A DNA stretch of 64,000 bases from Deltaproteobacteria bacterium HGW-Deltaproteobacteria-15 (lineage in GTDB: Bacteria; Desulfobacterota; DSM-4660; Desulfatiglandales; HGW-15), in assembly GCA_002840535.1 (NCBI GenBank), contig PHBH01000048.1:41707-105706 (forward strand). The letters run 5' to 3'. Both the position numbers and the translations under genes were made by a program. Shown here piece by piece: positions 19,666-28,518 of the stretch. The notes under the pieces are model-generated. The model saw only the letters and a list, made by a program, of their open reading frames with translations, did not search any database and was not told where the DNA came from. Each line of letters starts with the position of its first letter. Positions within the stretch are counted from its first letter, which is position 1.

Positions 19666-19997
19666 CGGGAAGATGTGCGCCGCTCTTCCTCCTATGCCTT
19701 GTGCTTCTTCATGGTTTCGGCTGCGTCCGGAATGTCCCGCCGGAGAATTCCAGAACCATTCTGCTCTCGGTTCCCAATCTCATGGGCGGCTGAGGCAATC
19801 CCCTCAACAGGGCAAGGGCTGCTCTGAAGGCGATAGACGGGCTCATCGCTTATGACGTGGATACCGTCCAGAAGAGTATTCTGGTCACCTTTGACGACAA
19901 GGTAACCGGTTCCGACAGGATCATCGGGCAACCGGCCGCAAGAGGATATACCGTCGCGGGCGGCGCTGCAGGAGATCCGGCCAAACTCTGCAATTAA
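19662..19997 (+). CDS. Candidate selenoprotein: secreted HMA/MerP-like protein with in-frame TGA (19791-19793) read as Sec
   Basis: ATGA overlap with the rpsA stop. Frame MTGRCAPLFLLCLVLLHGFGCVRNVPPENSRTILLSVPNLMGG-[TGA]-GNPLNRARAALKAIDGLIAYDVDTVQKSILVTFDDKVTGSDRIIGQPAARGYTVAGGAAGDPAKLCN-TAA. Sequence on both sides of the TGA resembles one HMA domain (LSVP...ALKAIDG...VTFDD...ARGY). A 7-bp stem-loop lies 14 nt after the TGA. Confidence 0.65.
19808..19826 (+). promoter_or_regulatory. Putative bacterial SECIS hairpin CAGGGCA-AGGGC-TGCTCTG
   Basis: 7-bp stem with one G-U pair and a 5-nt loop whose second base is G. Loop starts 22 nt after the TGA, within the 16-37 nt bacterial rule. Confidence 0.55.
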
Positions 19998-20025
19998 AAA
20001 ATCCATAGGAGGAGTGTGCAGGAAG

Positions 20026-20991
20026 ATGCGTGTACTCTCAGGCATCCAGCCGTCTGGCGAACTTCACATCGGCAACTATTTTGGGATGATGAAGCCGATG
20101 ATCGAGTATCAGGACCGATCCGAGCTCTTCTGCTTCATTGTAAACTATCATGCCATGACGTCCGTAACGGAAGCGGAACGACTTTCGTCCGGAACCCTTC
20201 GTGCTGCACTCGATTTCCTTTCCCTGGGTCTGGACCCGGAAAAGGCCATTTTCTGGGTTCAATCGGATGTGCCCGAGGTGACCGAACTCACATGGATTCT
20301 GAACAACGTGACCCCTGTGGGCCTCCTCCTGAGGAGCCATTCTTACAAAGACAAGGTGGAGCAAGGCATCGCGCCAAATCACGGGCTGTTGACCTATCCC
20401 GTTCTCATGGCGGCCGATATTCTCCTCTACCAGACTGACAGGGTGCCGGTCGGAAAGGACCAGCAGCAGCATCTGGAGATTACCCGCGACATCGCGATCC
20501 GCTTCAACAACATCTATGGGGAAACCTTTGTGCTTCCTGAAGCGGAGATCAATCAAAAGGTCCCCACGGTGGTGGGAACCGACGGAAGAAAGATGAGCAA
20601 ATCCTACGACAACACCATTGAGATCTTCTGTGAGGAAAAAGCCTTGCGCCAGAAGATCGCCAGGATTGTGACCGATGCCACACCGGTGGCTGACCCCAAG
20701 GATCCTGACAAGTGCAATCTTTATGCGACCATCAGCCTTTTTATGAATGAGCAGGAAAAGGCGGATCTGGCTGCGCGATATCGAAGGGGAGGGCTCAAGT
20801 ACAGCGATGTCAAAAAGGAGCTTTTCGAGAGGATGACGGAATACTTCAAGGAGGCGCGGAACAGAAGGATGGAACTGGTCCGTGACCCGGAAACCATTCG
20901 TGCCATCCTCAGAAAAGGCGCCGAAAAGGCGAGGCACAAAGCTCTTCCCACCATGGAACTGGTAAGAAAGAGGACCGGGATCAATTACTGA
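20026..20991 (+). CDS. trpS: Tryptophanyl-tRNA synthetase
   Basis: MRVLSGIQPSGELHIGNYFG, PVLMAADILLYQTDRVPVGKDQQQHLE, GRKMSKSYDN. Confidence 0.96.
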   Translation: MRVLSGIQPSGELHIGNYFGMMKPMIEYQDRSELFCFIVNYHAMTSVTEAERLSSGTLRAALDFLSLGLDPEKAIFWVQSDVPEVTELTWILNNVTPVGLLLRSHSYKDKVEQGIAPNHGLLTYPVLMAADILLYQTDRVPVGKDQQQHLEITRDIAIRFNNIYGETFVLPEAEINQKVPTVVGTDGRKMSKSYDNTIEIFCEEKALRQKIARIVTDATPVADPKDPDKCNLYATISLFMNEQEKADLAARYRRGGLKYSDVKKELFERMTEYFKEARNRRMELVRDPETIRAILRKGAEKARHKALPTMELVRKRTGINY

Positions 20992-21002
20992 TCGCCTTCA
21001 GG

Positions 21003-21332
21003 TCAGCGTCTGGTCCTTGGGCCATAGCAGTCGGACTGCCCTGTCCCATAACCCTGAGACTCTATCTCCTTGAGTCTCCCGCCCACAAAGCGGAGCACAT
21101 AAAGGAAGTCACTGCTCCCGCAATTGTAATACCACAGTTGAGTATCCAAGAGACCGTCCCTGTATCCCACCATCTCTTTCCAGGTAGGTTCCCCGCATTC
21201 CATAAAGACCTTTCCTGACGTGTCGTCCAGGCTGATGAGTTCACGGCCGCAGCGAAAATTGTCGTACTCCGCGAGTGCCACAGCTGGAAAAAGAAGGCAG
21301 GCGAGTGCGATGAAACCGAGCGATTTGATCAT
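21003..21332 (-). CDS. DUF2845-like secreted protein
   Basis: Signal peptide MIKSLGFIALACLLFPAVALA; FRCGRELISLDDTSGKVFMECGEPTW...LWYYNCGSSDFLYVLRFVGGRL. Confidence 0.75.
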   Translation of the reverse strand: MIKSLGFIALACLLFPAVALAEYDNFRCGRELISLDDTSGKVFMECGEPTWKEMVGYRDGLLDTQLWYYNCGSSDFLYVLRFVGGRLKEIESQGYGTGQSDCYGPRTRR

Positions 21333-21394
21333 CATGGCCTCCTCCGAAAAGATAAGTAAAGACACCCAAACGATAGCCATCAAATCCGCGAGAG

Positions 21395-21940
21395 TCAATG
21401 GAGGTCGGGAAGACTCCCTTTCAAGGCGAGTGGGACTCCGCAGCAGAGAAGATAGACATGGGTCGACTTTTCCGCCACCTTCCGATTCAGGTACCCGGCC
21501 ATGTCTCTGAAGGACCGCGCAAGGGCATGCTCCGGCACGATCCCCCAGCCCACCTCATTGGTTACAAGAACGAGATCACAGGAAACATGGTCCATGTCGG
21601 ACAGGAAGGCATCCACCTCCGCCTGAATTTGTTCCTGACGGCCGCCCGAACGGTGGTAGAGGTTTCCCAGCCATACGGTGAGGCAGTCGACAACGGCCAC
21701 CTCGGTTGAATCAGGCAGAGTCGCGAGGATACGGCCGGGTGCCGTGGGTTCTTCGATAGTCTCGAAAAGGGCGCCCCTTTCGAGTTGGTGTTTTGAGATT
21801 CGCTCATTCATTTCAGGGTCCGTGTTTACGGCTGTCGCCACAAAGGTTCGCCTGGAGTAATTCCTGACGGCGAGACGGAGGGCAAATGCGCTCTTTCCGC
21901 ATCTTGCCCCGCCGGTGATGAGAATACGCAGTGGATTCAT
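21395..21940 (-). CDS. cobU: Adenosylcobinamide kinase / adenosylcobinamide-phosphate guanylyltransferase
   Basis: ILITGGARCGKSAFALRLA, VVDCLTVWLGNL, VTNEVGWGIVPEHALARSFRDMAGYLN. Confidence 0.92.
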   Translation of the reverse strand: MNPLRILITGGARCGKSAFALRLAVRNYSRRTFVATAVNTDPEMNERISKHQLERGALFETIEEPTAPGRILATLPDSTEVAVVDCLTVWLGNLYHRSGGRQEQIQAEVDAFLSDMDHVSCDLVLVTNEVGWGIVPEHALARSFRDMAGYLNRKVAEKSTHVYLLCCGVPLALKGSLPDLH

Positions 21941-22168
21941 TTTGTATCGGCTCCTCTCGTTCGGCAATGAATATAGAGATTTTTCCCTCGGTGTGTCAAC
22001 GGGCCTGATTTGTTGTATAGTACGGATGGTCACGATACTGGATTAAACCTATTCACCTTACAAGGGACTCATGAAAATATGGGGTTGAACAAGAGAAGAA
22101 GGCTCGCGGGCGAAAGCGTCGATTCGAAATTTCCTTTGGTCTGAACGCCGACTCAAGAGAGAGATGAA

Positions 22169-23899
22169 ATGGGTAATCTGGTGATTGTCTCGAACCGCAG
22201 CCCCTTTCACTTTACTACGGAGTTTCTCGAAAACGCAGAAGAGTGTCTGAGGAAGGGAGTTGCCCCCAAATCGCCCGGCTTCGGGGAAGGCGGCTTGGTG
22301 CAGGCAATGGCCGGGCTATTGAGAGGGGGGGAGTGGAACCCCACATGGATAGGGGCTTCCATGGGTGACAGAGATGTCGATGTCGCGAGGGGGCGCTACT
22401 CCGATCTGTTCCAGAGGATGCTGGATGAAAACCATGCTCCTGAACATTTCCCGCACATCGAAATCGGTCACGATCATAGGATGCGTTTCCGGTATCGGGA
22501 CTATTCCTTCCGCATGAGATTCGTGCTTTTCGACATTACCCATATGCACAGCTACTACAGCAGATTTGCCAACGGTTTCTTGTGGCCCATCATGCACCTT
22601 ACCAGGACTCCTCTTTTTTATCAGACAACAAAGGCCTTCCCGAGGCCGGCCTTCGAGAAGAATGACTTCATACAGTATACGAGCAGCGCCGTGACATTCG
22701 CCAACACTATCTGGGACGAGATCCGCCGTTCCAACCGCTTTGGAGAGCAGTTTGTGGTGTGGAACCAGGATTATCATCTCATGCAGATAGCCGAATTGTA
22801 TAAAGCCCTGCTGGCCGCAGAAGGTCACACCGGATCCGACAGAAGGAGAGTCCACGTCGGACAATTCATCCACACGCCGTTTTTCAACATCCACGAAATT
22901 CAGGGGCTCATCCGCCAGGACAAGAGGAAGAGGGTGAAGATGCAGATCCACGATCCCTTTGGCGACAGCATGGAAACGGTGCTGCAGAAGATCACCTGGG
23001 GGATGCTCGCCAATGATTTTGTAGGCTTCCATACTAAAGAATACTGCGACAATTTTCTGGAAGCCGTGCAGGAGTGGTTTCCGGTGAACATCCGTGTGAC
23101 CGGACAGTGGTATGAGATCAGCTACCAGGACCGGGTTACCACCATCGGCGCCTTCCCCATCGGGCTCGACGTGCAAAGGATTCTCTCGGAAGTCTCTGCG
23201 GGGAAACGATTCAGATACAGATTCGAGTCAATGGATATTCATGAGAGGATATCGAAAGACAAGAAAGCCGGCCTGACCATTTTTGGTGGTCTGGAGAGGT
23301 GCGACTACACAAAAGGGCTCGTGGAAAGGCTTGAGATCTTCGCCAGAGCCCTTTCCGTCATGAGGGAAGGCGGACGAGAGGCACGCTTTTACCAGGTCAC
23401 GGCTCCCAGCAGGTCCGAGAATCCGGATTACCGAAATCTCGAGCAGGTGCTGCATCGGGAAGTTCTCAGGCTGAATGGAGACCTGGGCGGTCAGACGATC
23501 ATTCACATCGACAAAGGTATTCCGGTTCCTCAGAACTACCGATTCATGAAAGAGGTGAATGTCATGATGGTGACCCCGTTGGAAGATGGAATGAATCTGG
23601 TGGCTTTCGAGTACATTCTCTCTCAAAAATTCGTCAAGCCTGGAGAGAGGGGAATCCTGGTCCTCAGCTCAAGCGGTGCTTCGCGTGTTCTCAAAGCAAA
23701 AGGGTTCGGGGAAAAGGACGGGGTTGTTTACATCAATCCGTTGCGTCCGAAGGATGCCGGAACGAAGACCGTGGATGCTATGGAACGCGGGGTGCGGATA
23801 TCCGATCGACTGATTCGTTATGTGGAAGAGGAGCGCAGGGTGGACGACTGGGCAAAAAACAATATCGATGCGATCGTGGAGAGTCGAAAACTTGACTGA
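22169..23899 (+). CDS. GT20 trehalose-6-phosphate synthase-like glycosyltransferase
   Basis: LVIVSNRSP, VGQFIHTPFFN, GLERCDYTKGLVERLEIFA, VMMVTPLEDGMNLVAFEYI. Confidence 0.85.
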   Translation: MGNLVIVSNRSPFHFTTEFLENAEECLRKGVAPKSPGFGEGGLVQAMAGLLRGGEWNPTWIGASMGDRDVDVARGRYSDLFQRMLDENHAPEHFPHIEIGHDHRMRFRYRDYSFRMRFVLFDITHMHSYYSRFANGFLWPIMHLTRTPLFYQTTKAFPRPAFEKNDFIQYTSSAVTFANTIWDEIRRSNRFGEQFVVWNQDYHLMQIAELYKALLAAEGHTGSDRRRVHVGQFIHTPFFNIHEIQGLIRQDKRKRVKMQIHDPFGDSMETVLQKITWGMLANDFVGFHTKEYCDNFLEAVQEWFPVNIRVTGQWYEISYQDRVTTIGAFPIGLDVQRILSEVSAGKRFRYRFESMDIHERISKDKKAGLTIFGGLERCDYTKGLVERLEIFARALSVMREGGREARFYQVTAPSRSENPDYRNLEQVLHREVLRLNGDLGGQTIIHIDKGIPVPQNYRFMKEVNVMMVTPLEDGMNLVAFEYILSQKFVKPGERGILVLSSSGASRVLKAKGFGEKDGVVYINPLRPKDAGTKTVDAMERGVRISDRLIRYVEEERRVDDWAKNNIDAIVESRKLD

Positions 23900-23902
23900 G
23901 AA

Positions 23903-24511
23903 TCACTGCAAGGTCGTCCAGATACGATTGATCTTCTTCACATAGGCGACCGTCTCTTTGGCGGAGCCGCTGACCAGCAAAAGCACCTTTGAGATGGAAT
24001 CCCAGGAGTTCGGATTCAGACCCATTTGGGCTGCCAGCTGTTGGGCCTTGAGTATGGTGTATTTGCCGGCATTGTAAGAGGCGAACATGAAATTGAGGCG
24101 ATCCTGAACCGTCATCGACTCCTGCCACTCATTCCACATCACCCAATTATAATAGATCCCGGCTGCGATGTTCCAACGGGGCTGCTGCGGGTCGCTCCAG
24201 ATAAAAGGGTTCTTGTCAGTGATTTCCCGGAAAGTCCCAGGGAGGATCTGCATGATGCCCATTGCTCCGTCTTGTGATTGAACAGTCGGCCTCAGATTGG
24301 ACTCGGCGATAGCTTGAGCCTTGAAGTATCTCCAATCGAAATGGGAGCCGAAGTAGCGGATAGAGTACTTCAAGAAGTAACGGTCATACTCCGAATTGTT
24401 CTTGTACGTTTCGGATGGATGTGCCCGGGAAGGAAGAGAGACGAAAAAAACCAGTGCGAGAAATATGCCGACTTTCCTGGAAACCCTCCATGTTTTCTCT
24501 TTCCAGCGCAT
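23903..24511 (-). CDS. Lytic transglycosylase (SLT domain) protein
   Basis: KAQAIAESNLRPTVQSQDGAMGIMQILPGTF, NIAAGIYYNWVMW, FASYNAGKYTI; N-terminal signal sequence. Confidence 0.9.
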   Translation of the reverse strand: MRWKEKTWRVSRKVGIFLALVFFVSLPSRAHPSETYKNNSEYDRYFLKYSIRYFGSHFDWRYFKAQAIAESNLRPTVQSQDGAMGIMQILPGTFREITDKNPFIWSDPQQPRWNIAAGIYYNWVMWNEWQESMTVQDRLNFMFASYNAGKYTILKAQQLAAQMGLNPNSWDSISKVLLLVSGSAKETVAYVKKINRIWTTLQ

Positions 24512-24709
24512 AACGATCCTTCCTCCTCTCCGGGTATGGCTGCCCTTCTATGGACAGCAGAATTCGTGTCGGAACTTGATCTTGGCGTATGAAGTCTCGC
24601 TGCCGGGGGAATCGGGATTCGCTTATACTACTTGCATTGTGCCCAACGCTCAATACGGGATAAGCTGTATTCTGGCTCTCGAAAGCCCTGAGGAGTAGTG
24701 CGGGGCAAG

Positions 24710-25870
24710 CTAATACCGGAACAGGGCGGCCGCCTGCGCTCTGCCGGGGACGCGCGCCCGGGGAAGCGGAATGACCGTGCCGCCATTGGCAAGTGTGTAA
24801 ATGGCGGCAAAGTTGAGCAAATCGTAGCTGCCCATCCGAGACCCTCCTGGTGATACCTTTGCTTCGTCTTTCTCCCTGTCGAAGACCCCCCAAACCTCTT
24901 CATCCTCAGACAGAAGAAGGGAGTCCACCCGGGCATGATAGGCAGAAGCGGCGATCTCCCGGACGTCCTTTGATCCCGGCAGCCTGACTGCCTTTTCTTC
25001 ATAATCGGAGATTGCGCTGGCCGCTCTTTCGCTGAGGAGTCTCTCTATTTTCGGCCATGCCTGCTTCTTCAACTCCTCCGGAGTCCACCCCTCCGGGTTT
25101 CCCGGTATTCCCACTTTTTGAAGATGGGGATAGGTATTCGCCTCTTCGTAGATCGGAAGAAGGTAATCGACGCCTGCCAGAATCAAGGGATCCTTTCCCT
25201 GCTGAAGGAACTGTTCCAGGGCCTTGTTCACCAGCTTGAAGTACCTGAGGATATCATCCTTTGTTTCTTCGAGCCCTGTGCCATGAGAGTGAAATATGGC
25301 TGCCGAGGGCTTGTCTCCAATTCTATCGGTGCCGGTTCGGAACTGCAGCCGGTTCTGAGGTTCGTCGTACCGGAGGGCTTCCTCCATGCTGCCGGGCATG
25401 TCCGGGATATTCACCTCAAGCACCTGCTGAAGAGAGCACTCCATCAATCTCACTTCCTTCATGCTCAATGCCAGGACATAGAATTTTTGTAGACGGCGAA
25501 GAAAGGAGATCAGCGGTTTCACATGGAAGTGGTCTGCCGCAATCACCAACTCTCTAAAGGGGGCTGGAAGTCGGTAGGTCCTGATCATCCCTGGGGACCT
25601 GAATATCGCCAATCCCCTGCTCTGGTTCGACCAGAAAAGATTATCGTGTGTCAATGCCCGCAATGGGCCGAAGAAATCCTTCGGCAAAGGGGTTGGACCC
25701 GGATTTTCCGAGAGGAGCCTTTCGGCCGAGGTAAGCAGGTTTTTGAACCTGGTGGGGTTTTGTCGTACCTCCTGGCCAGCCTGAACTGCCGGCATGAACA
25801 TGCTGAGGCAAGCACTCCTTTGCTTGGACATGAGAGCCTCGAGGTCCGGTTTTGTAAAGAGATCTTCCAT
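24710..25870 (-). CDS. baeRF-family (bacterial archaeo-eukaryotic release factor-like) protein
   Basis: CLSMFMPAVQAGQEVRQNPTRFKNLL, FRELVIAADHFHVKPLI, ILAGVDYLLPIYEEANTYPHL, alternating with Rossmann-like segments. Confidence 0.75.
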   Translation of the reverse strand: MEDLFTKPDLEALMSKQRSACLSMFMPAVQAGQEVRQNPTRFKNLLTSAERLLSENPGPTPLPKDFFGPLRALTHDNLFWSNQSRGLAIFRSPGMIRTYRLPAPFRELVIAADHFHVKPLISFLRRLQKFYVLALSMKEVRLMECSLQQVLEVNIPDMPGSMEEALRYDEPQNRLQFRTGTDRIGDKPSAAIFHSHGTGLEETKDDILRYFKLVNKALEQFLQQGKDPLILAGVDYLLPIYEEANTYPHLQKVGIPGNPEGWTPEELKKQAWPKIERLLSERAASAISDYEEKAVRLPGSKDVREIAASAYHARVDSLLLSEDEEVWGVFDREKDEAKVSPGGSRMGSYDLLNFAAIYTLANGGTVIPLPRARVPGRAQAAALFRY

Positions 25871-26082
25871 GCTTCCTCCGCAATCGGCCTTTGTGAATTT
25901 TTTGATACTATTATTTCAGATGCTGAATACTGGCCGATTCGATCAAAAAGTCGTCGAACACCTCGCCCATAACACCCTGATTAAACTCCGCTTCGGCACT
26001 ATCAGGAGAAACACGAGGGAGGGGCGTTTCGTACATCGCTGCAGAAGTCTAGGGCAGCGCACTGCTTGCTTTCATGCGCGTC

Positions 26083-26124
26083 CTGTATATATATATACAG
26101 TAGCGCCGGGTTGTGGTATATAAT
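26083..26124 (+). promoter_or_regulatory. Perfect 18-bp palindrome CTGTATATATATATACAG just upstream of a TATAAT -10-like box
   Basis: Palindrome 26083-26100; TATAAT 26119-26124; upstream of the response regulator at 26325. Confidence 0.45.
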
Positions 26125-26324
26125 CCATGCAATGTATTTCGTTCTGCTTTCGGACTGATTCCAGATGTAAGCCGGTGCCCCCGTTTCCGGCTAGGCCTAA
26201 TGCCCTTATCCTGACGAGATCCATCTTACGGGACTGCAATGATCCGGATGATTCCCGGCGTTTTCTGTGTCACCCCAGTCCGGCGGAAGGCAGGCGGGAT
26301 CCGTCTTTCTGCGGAGGTTAATTC

Positions 26325-26996
26325 ATGGCCCCAAAACGGAAGATCGTCATAGCAGAGGATCACAAGATTCTTCGAGAGGGATTGAAATCCCTTCTCAGGA
26401 CCATTGATGATCTTGAAATTGTCGGCGAAGCGGCGGACGGGCTGGAAGCCATCCGGTGTGTGGAAAACTATCACCCGGAACTCCTGCTGCTCGATCTTTC
26501 CATGCCGAAGATGAACGGGATTTCCGTGATCAGGGATATCAAGAGCCGTTTCCCTGAAACGAAAATACTCGTCCTCACCATTCATGAATCCGAAGATTAT
26601 ATTCTGGAGTCCTTTCATTCGGGCCTGGACGGGTATTGTCTCAAGGATGCGAACTATTCCGAATTGCTCATCGCGATCAGGAGCGTTCTGGAAGGCAAGA
26701 CATATCTCAGCCCAAGTATCTCCGAAAAAGTCCTGGCCGGTTTCCTGGACGACCGCAAGACCCTCAAGTCGCGTTCTTCCTGGGACATGATCACCCAGAG
26801 GGAGAGAGAAGTGCTCAAGCTGGTAGGGGAGGGTTACAAGAACAAGGAGATTGCGGATTATCTCTGCATCAGCGTGAAGACCGTGGAGAAGCATAGAAGC
26901 AACATCATGAGAAAGCTGGACGTCCACACCTCCTCCGCTCTCACCGCCATTGCGATTGAAAAGGGGCTGGTGACCAAGACGGCGACCAACCCCTGA
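26325..26996 (+). CDS. NarL/LuxR-family response regulator
   Basis: Receiver (IVIAEDHKILREGLKSLL, LLLLDLSMPKMNG) plus LuxR HTH (LTQREREVLKLVGEGYKNKEIADYLCISVKTVEKHRSNIMRKL). Confidence 0.94.
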   Translation: MAPKRKIVIAEDHKILREGLKSLLRTIDDLEIVGEAADGLEAIRCVENYHPELLLLDLSMPKMNGISVIRDIKSRFPETKILVLTIHESEDYILESFHSGLDGYCLKDANYSELLIAIRSVLEGKTYLSPSISEKVLAGFLDDRKTLKSRSSWDMITQREREVLKLVGEGYKNKEIADYLCISVKTVEKHRSNIMRKLDVHTSSALTAIAIEKGLVTKTATNP

Positions 26997-27021
26997 ATCC
27001 CCTTCGGATTCTGTTTTTGAC

Positions 27022-27060
27022 AGAGAGGGCCTGCGTCCGTAAAGGAGGCAGGCCCTCTCT
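27022..27060. terminator. Strong symmetrical hairpin (13-bp perfect stem) between convergent genes
   Basis: AGAGAGGGCCTGC-N13-GCAGGCCCTCTCT; no long T tract. Confidence 0.65.
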
Positions 27061-27084
27061 ACTCGCGGAAACTCCTTGATCCGT

Positions 27085-28368
27085 TCAGCTGACGGGCCAT
27101 GTGACCTTTATCGTCGTGCCCTTGCCTTTGCTGGATACAATCGTAAAGGCCCCTCCGGATAACTCCGCCCTTTCTTTCATACTTTGAAGCCCGAGCTTGT
27201 GCCGGTGGTCGTCCTCCATGAGGATCTCCCGCAGATCGAATCCGCGCCCGTTGTCTCGAATGGAGAGCAGGACGATGCCTCGCTTGTTGGAGAGCGCGAG
27301 TTCGACCTGGTCCGCATCGCTGTGCTTGGAAATGTTGTTCAGGGCTTCCTGGATGATGCGGTAAATGACGATCTTGATGCCTTCCGGGATTTCGTGCTCT
27401 TCAGCGTCGATAGTCTCCACCAGGCTCGCATTCGGCCGCACCTCCCGAAATTGCCTGACAAGCGAACGCATGGCAGCGAGAATTCCGAGATCGTCCAGGA
27501 TGAGCGGACGGAGATTTCCGTAAATCCTCTTGAGATCCTTGATGGTGGCTTCCACTGTGGAGGTGAGCTGGCCCAGCACGGCGCCGTCAAGACATCGTTT
27601 GCCTTCTCCGGCGCGGGTGACCTCCAGTTCCAGCCCGTACTTCACAGCAGTCAGACTCGCGCCAATGCTGTCGTGAAGCTCATGGGCCACCCTTTTCCTC
27701 TCGTTTTCCTGGGCCTCCATGAGCTTGGAAGAGAGAATGCGGAGCTGGTTTTCGGATTGACGCAGGGCCTCCAGGTTCTTGCAGTGCTCGATGGAATATC
27801 GGATGGAGCGCTCAAGGAGTTGGGAATTGACCTGTCCTTTATCGAGGAAGTCTGCTGCGCCTTCCCTCATGGCTTCCATGTCCACCTCATGATCGCCATG
27901 TGAGGTGAGGATGATCACCGGGAATGTGAAGCCGTCCTTCTGGAACTTCTTCATTAACTCGATTCCGTTTCCCGGTTCGAGCCGGTAGTCCATCAGACAC
28001 ACGTCGTAGAATCCGGGTTTTGGCAACTCCAAGGCCGCCTCATAGGAAGAGATCCACTGCAGCTGGACTTCCCAGTTCTTGAACTCCGAGAGCATGTCCC
28101 GAAAGATCAAATAATCATCCTCATCGTCGTCGACCAGGAGCATCCTGAGCAATCTGGTTTTTCTCAGCGATTCCAATGGCGCCTCCGGTAGTTCTTTGTG
28201 GTAGTTCACCACGGCACTCAACCGTTCCTGTGATCCTTTCGGGCGGGCACTGCGCGACTGAAACGCCGATAATTGCGACAGGTCGTCACTGCAGTTGCCC
28301 CCGGCAAGACTTTGTTCGTGACTCAACCTGGTATATTCGTAACGCTTTAGCTCTTTACAAACGGGCAC
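27085..28368 (-). CDS. Hybrid receiver-HisKA_3 histidine kinase (NarX/DegS type)
   Basis: Receiver (RMLLVDDDEDDYLIFRDML, CLMDYRLEPGNGIELM) and HisKA_3/HATPase (ERKRVAHELHDSIGASLTAVK, LLSIRDNGRGFD). Confidence 0.9.
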   Translation of the reverse strand: MPVCKELKRYEYTRLSHEQSLAGGNCSDDLSQLSAFQSRSARPKGSQERLSAVVNYHKELPEAPLESLRKTRLLRMLLVDDDEDDYLIFRDMLSEFKNWEVQLQWISSYEAALELPKPGFYDVCLMDYRLEPGNGIELMKKFQKDGFTFPVIILTSHGDHEVDMEAMREGAADFLDKGQVNSQLLERSIRYSIEHCKNLEALRQSENQLRILSSKLMEAQENERKRVAHELHDSIGASLTAVKYGLELEVTRAGEGKRCLDGAVLGQLTSTVEATIKDLKRIYGNLRPLILDDLGILAAMRSLVRQFREVRPNASLVETIDAEEHEIPEGIKIVIYRIIQEALNNISKHSDADQVELALSNKRGIVLLSIRDNGRGFDLREILMEDDHRHKLGLQSMKERAELSGGAFTIVSSKGKGTTIKVTWPVS

Positions 28369-28518
28369 TCATCAACTCTCTGTTTCAAAGAGGTAAGCGT
28401 TACGTATATTCTTAATGCTTTTTTCAGAGTTATTCAAGGTTGTGGAAACGTTTGCGGCTGGTTCCCTGAGCCCGGACCTCAAATTCACAGGATGGCGGTC
28501 GGAGGAAATCATGGTTGT

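Noticed and set aside
19551-19793. 80-aa ORF listed at the rpsA 3' end
   Set aside because: Its C-terminal part is the N-terminal half of the candidate selenoprotein. The upstream part is out-of-frame rpsA, so it was replaced by the 19662-19997 call.
21940-22168. Possible cobalamin riboswitch upstream of cobU
   Set aside because: No B12-box-like core (GCCACTG or equivalent) seen on the relevant strand.
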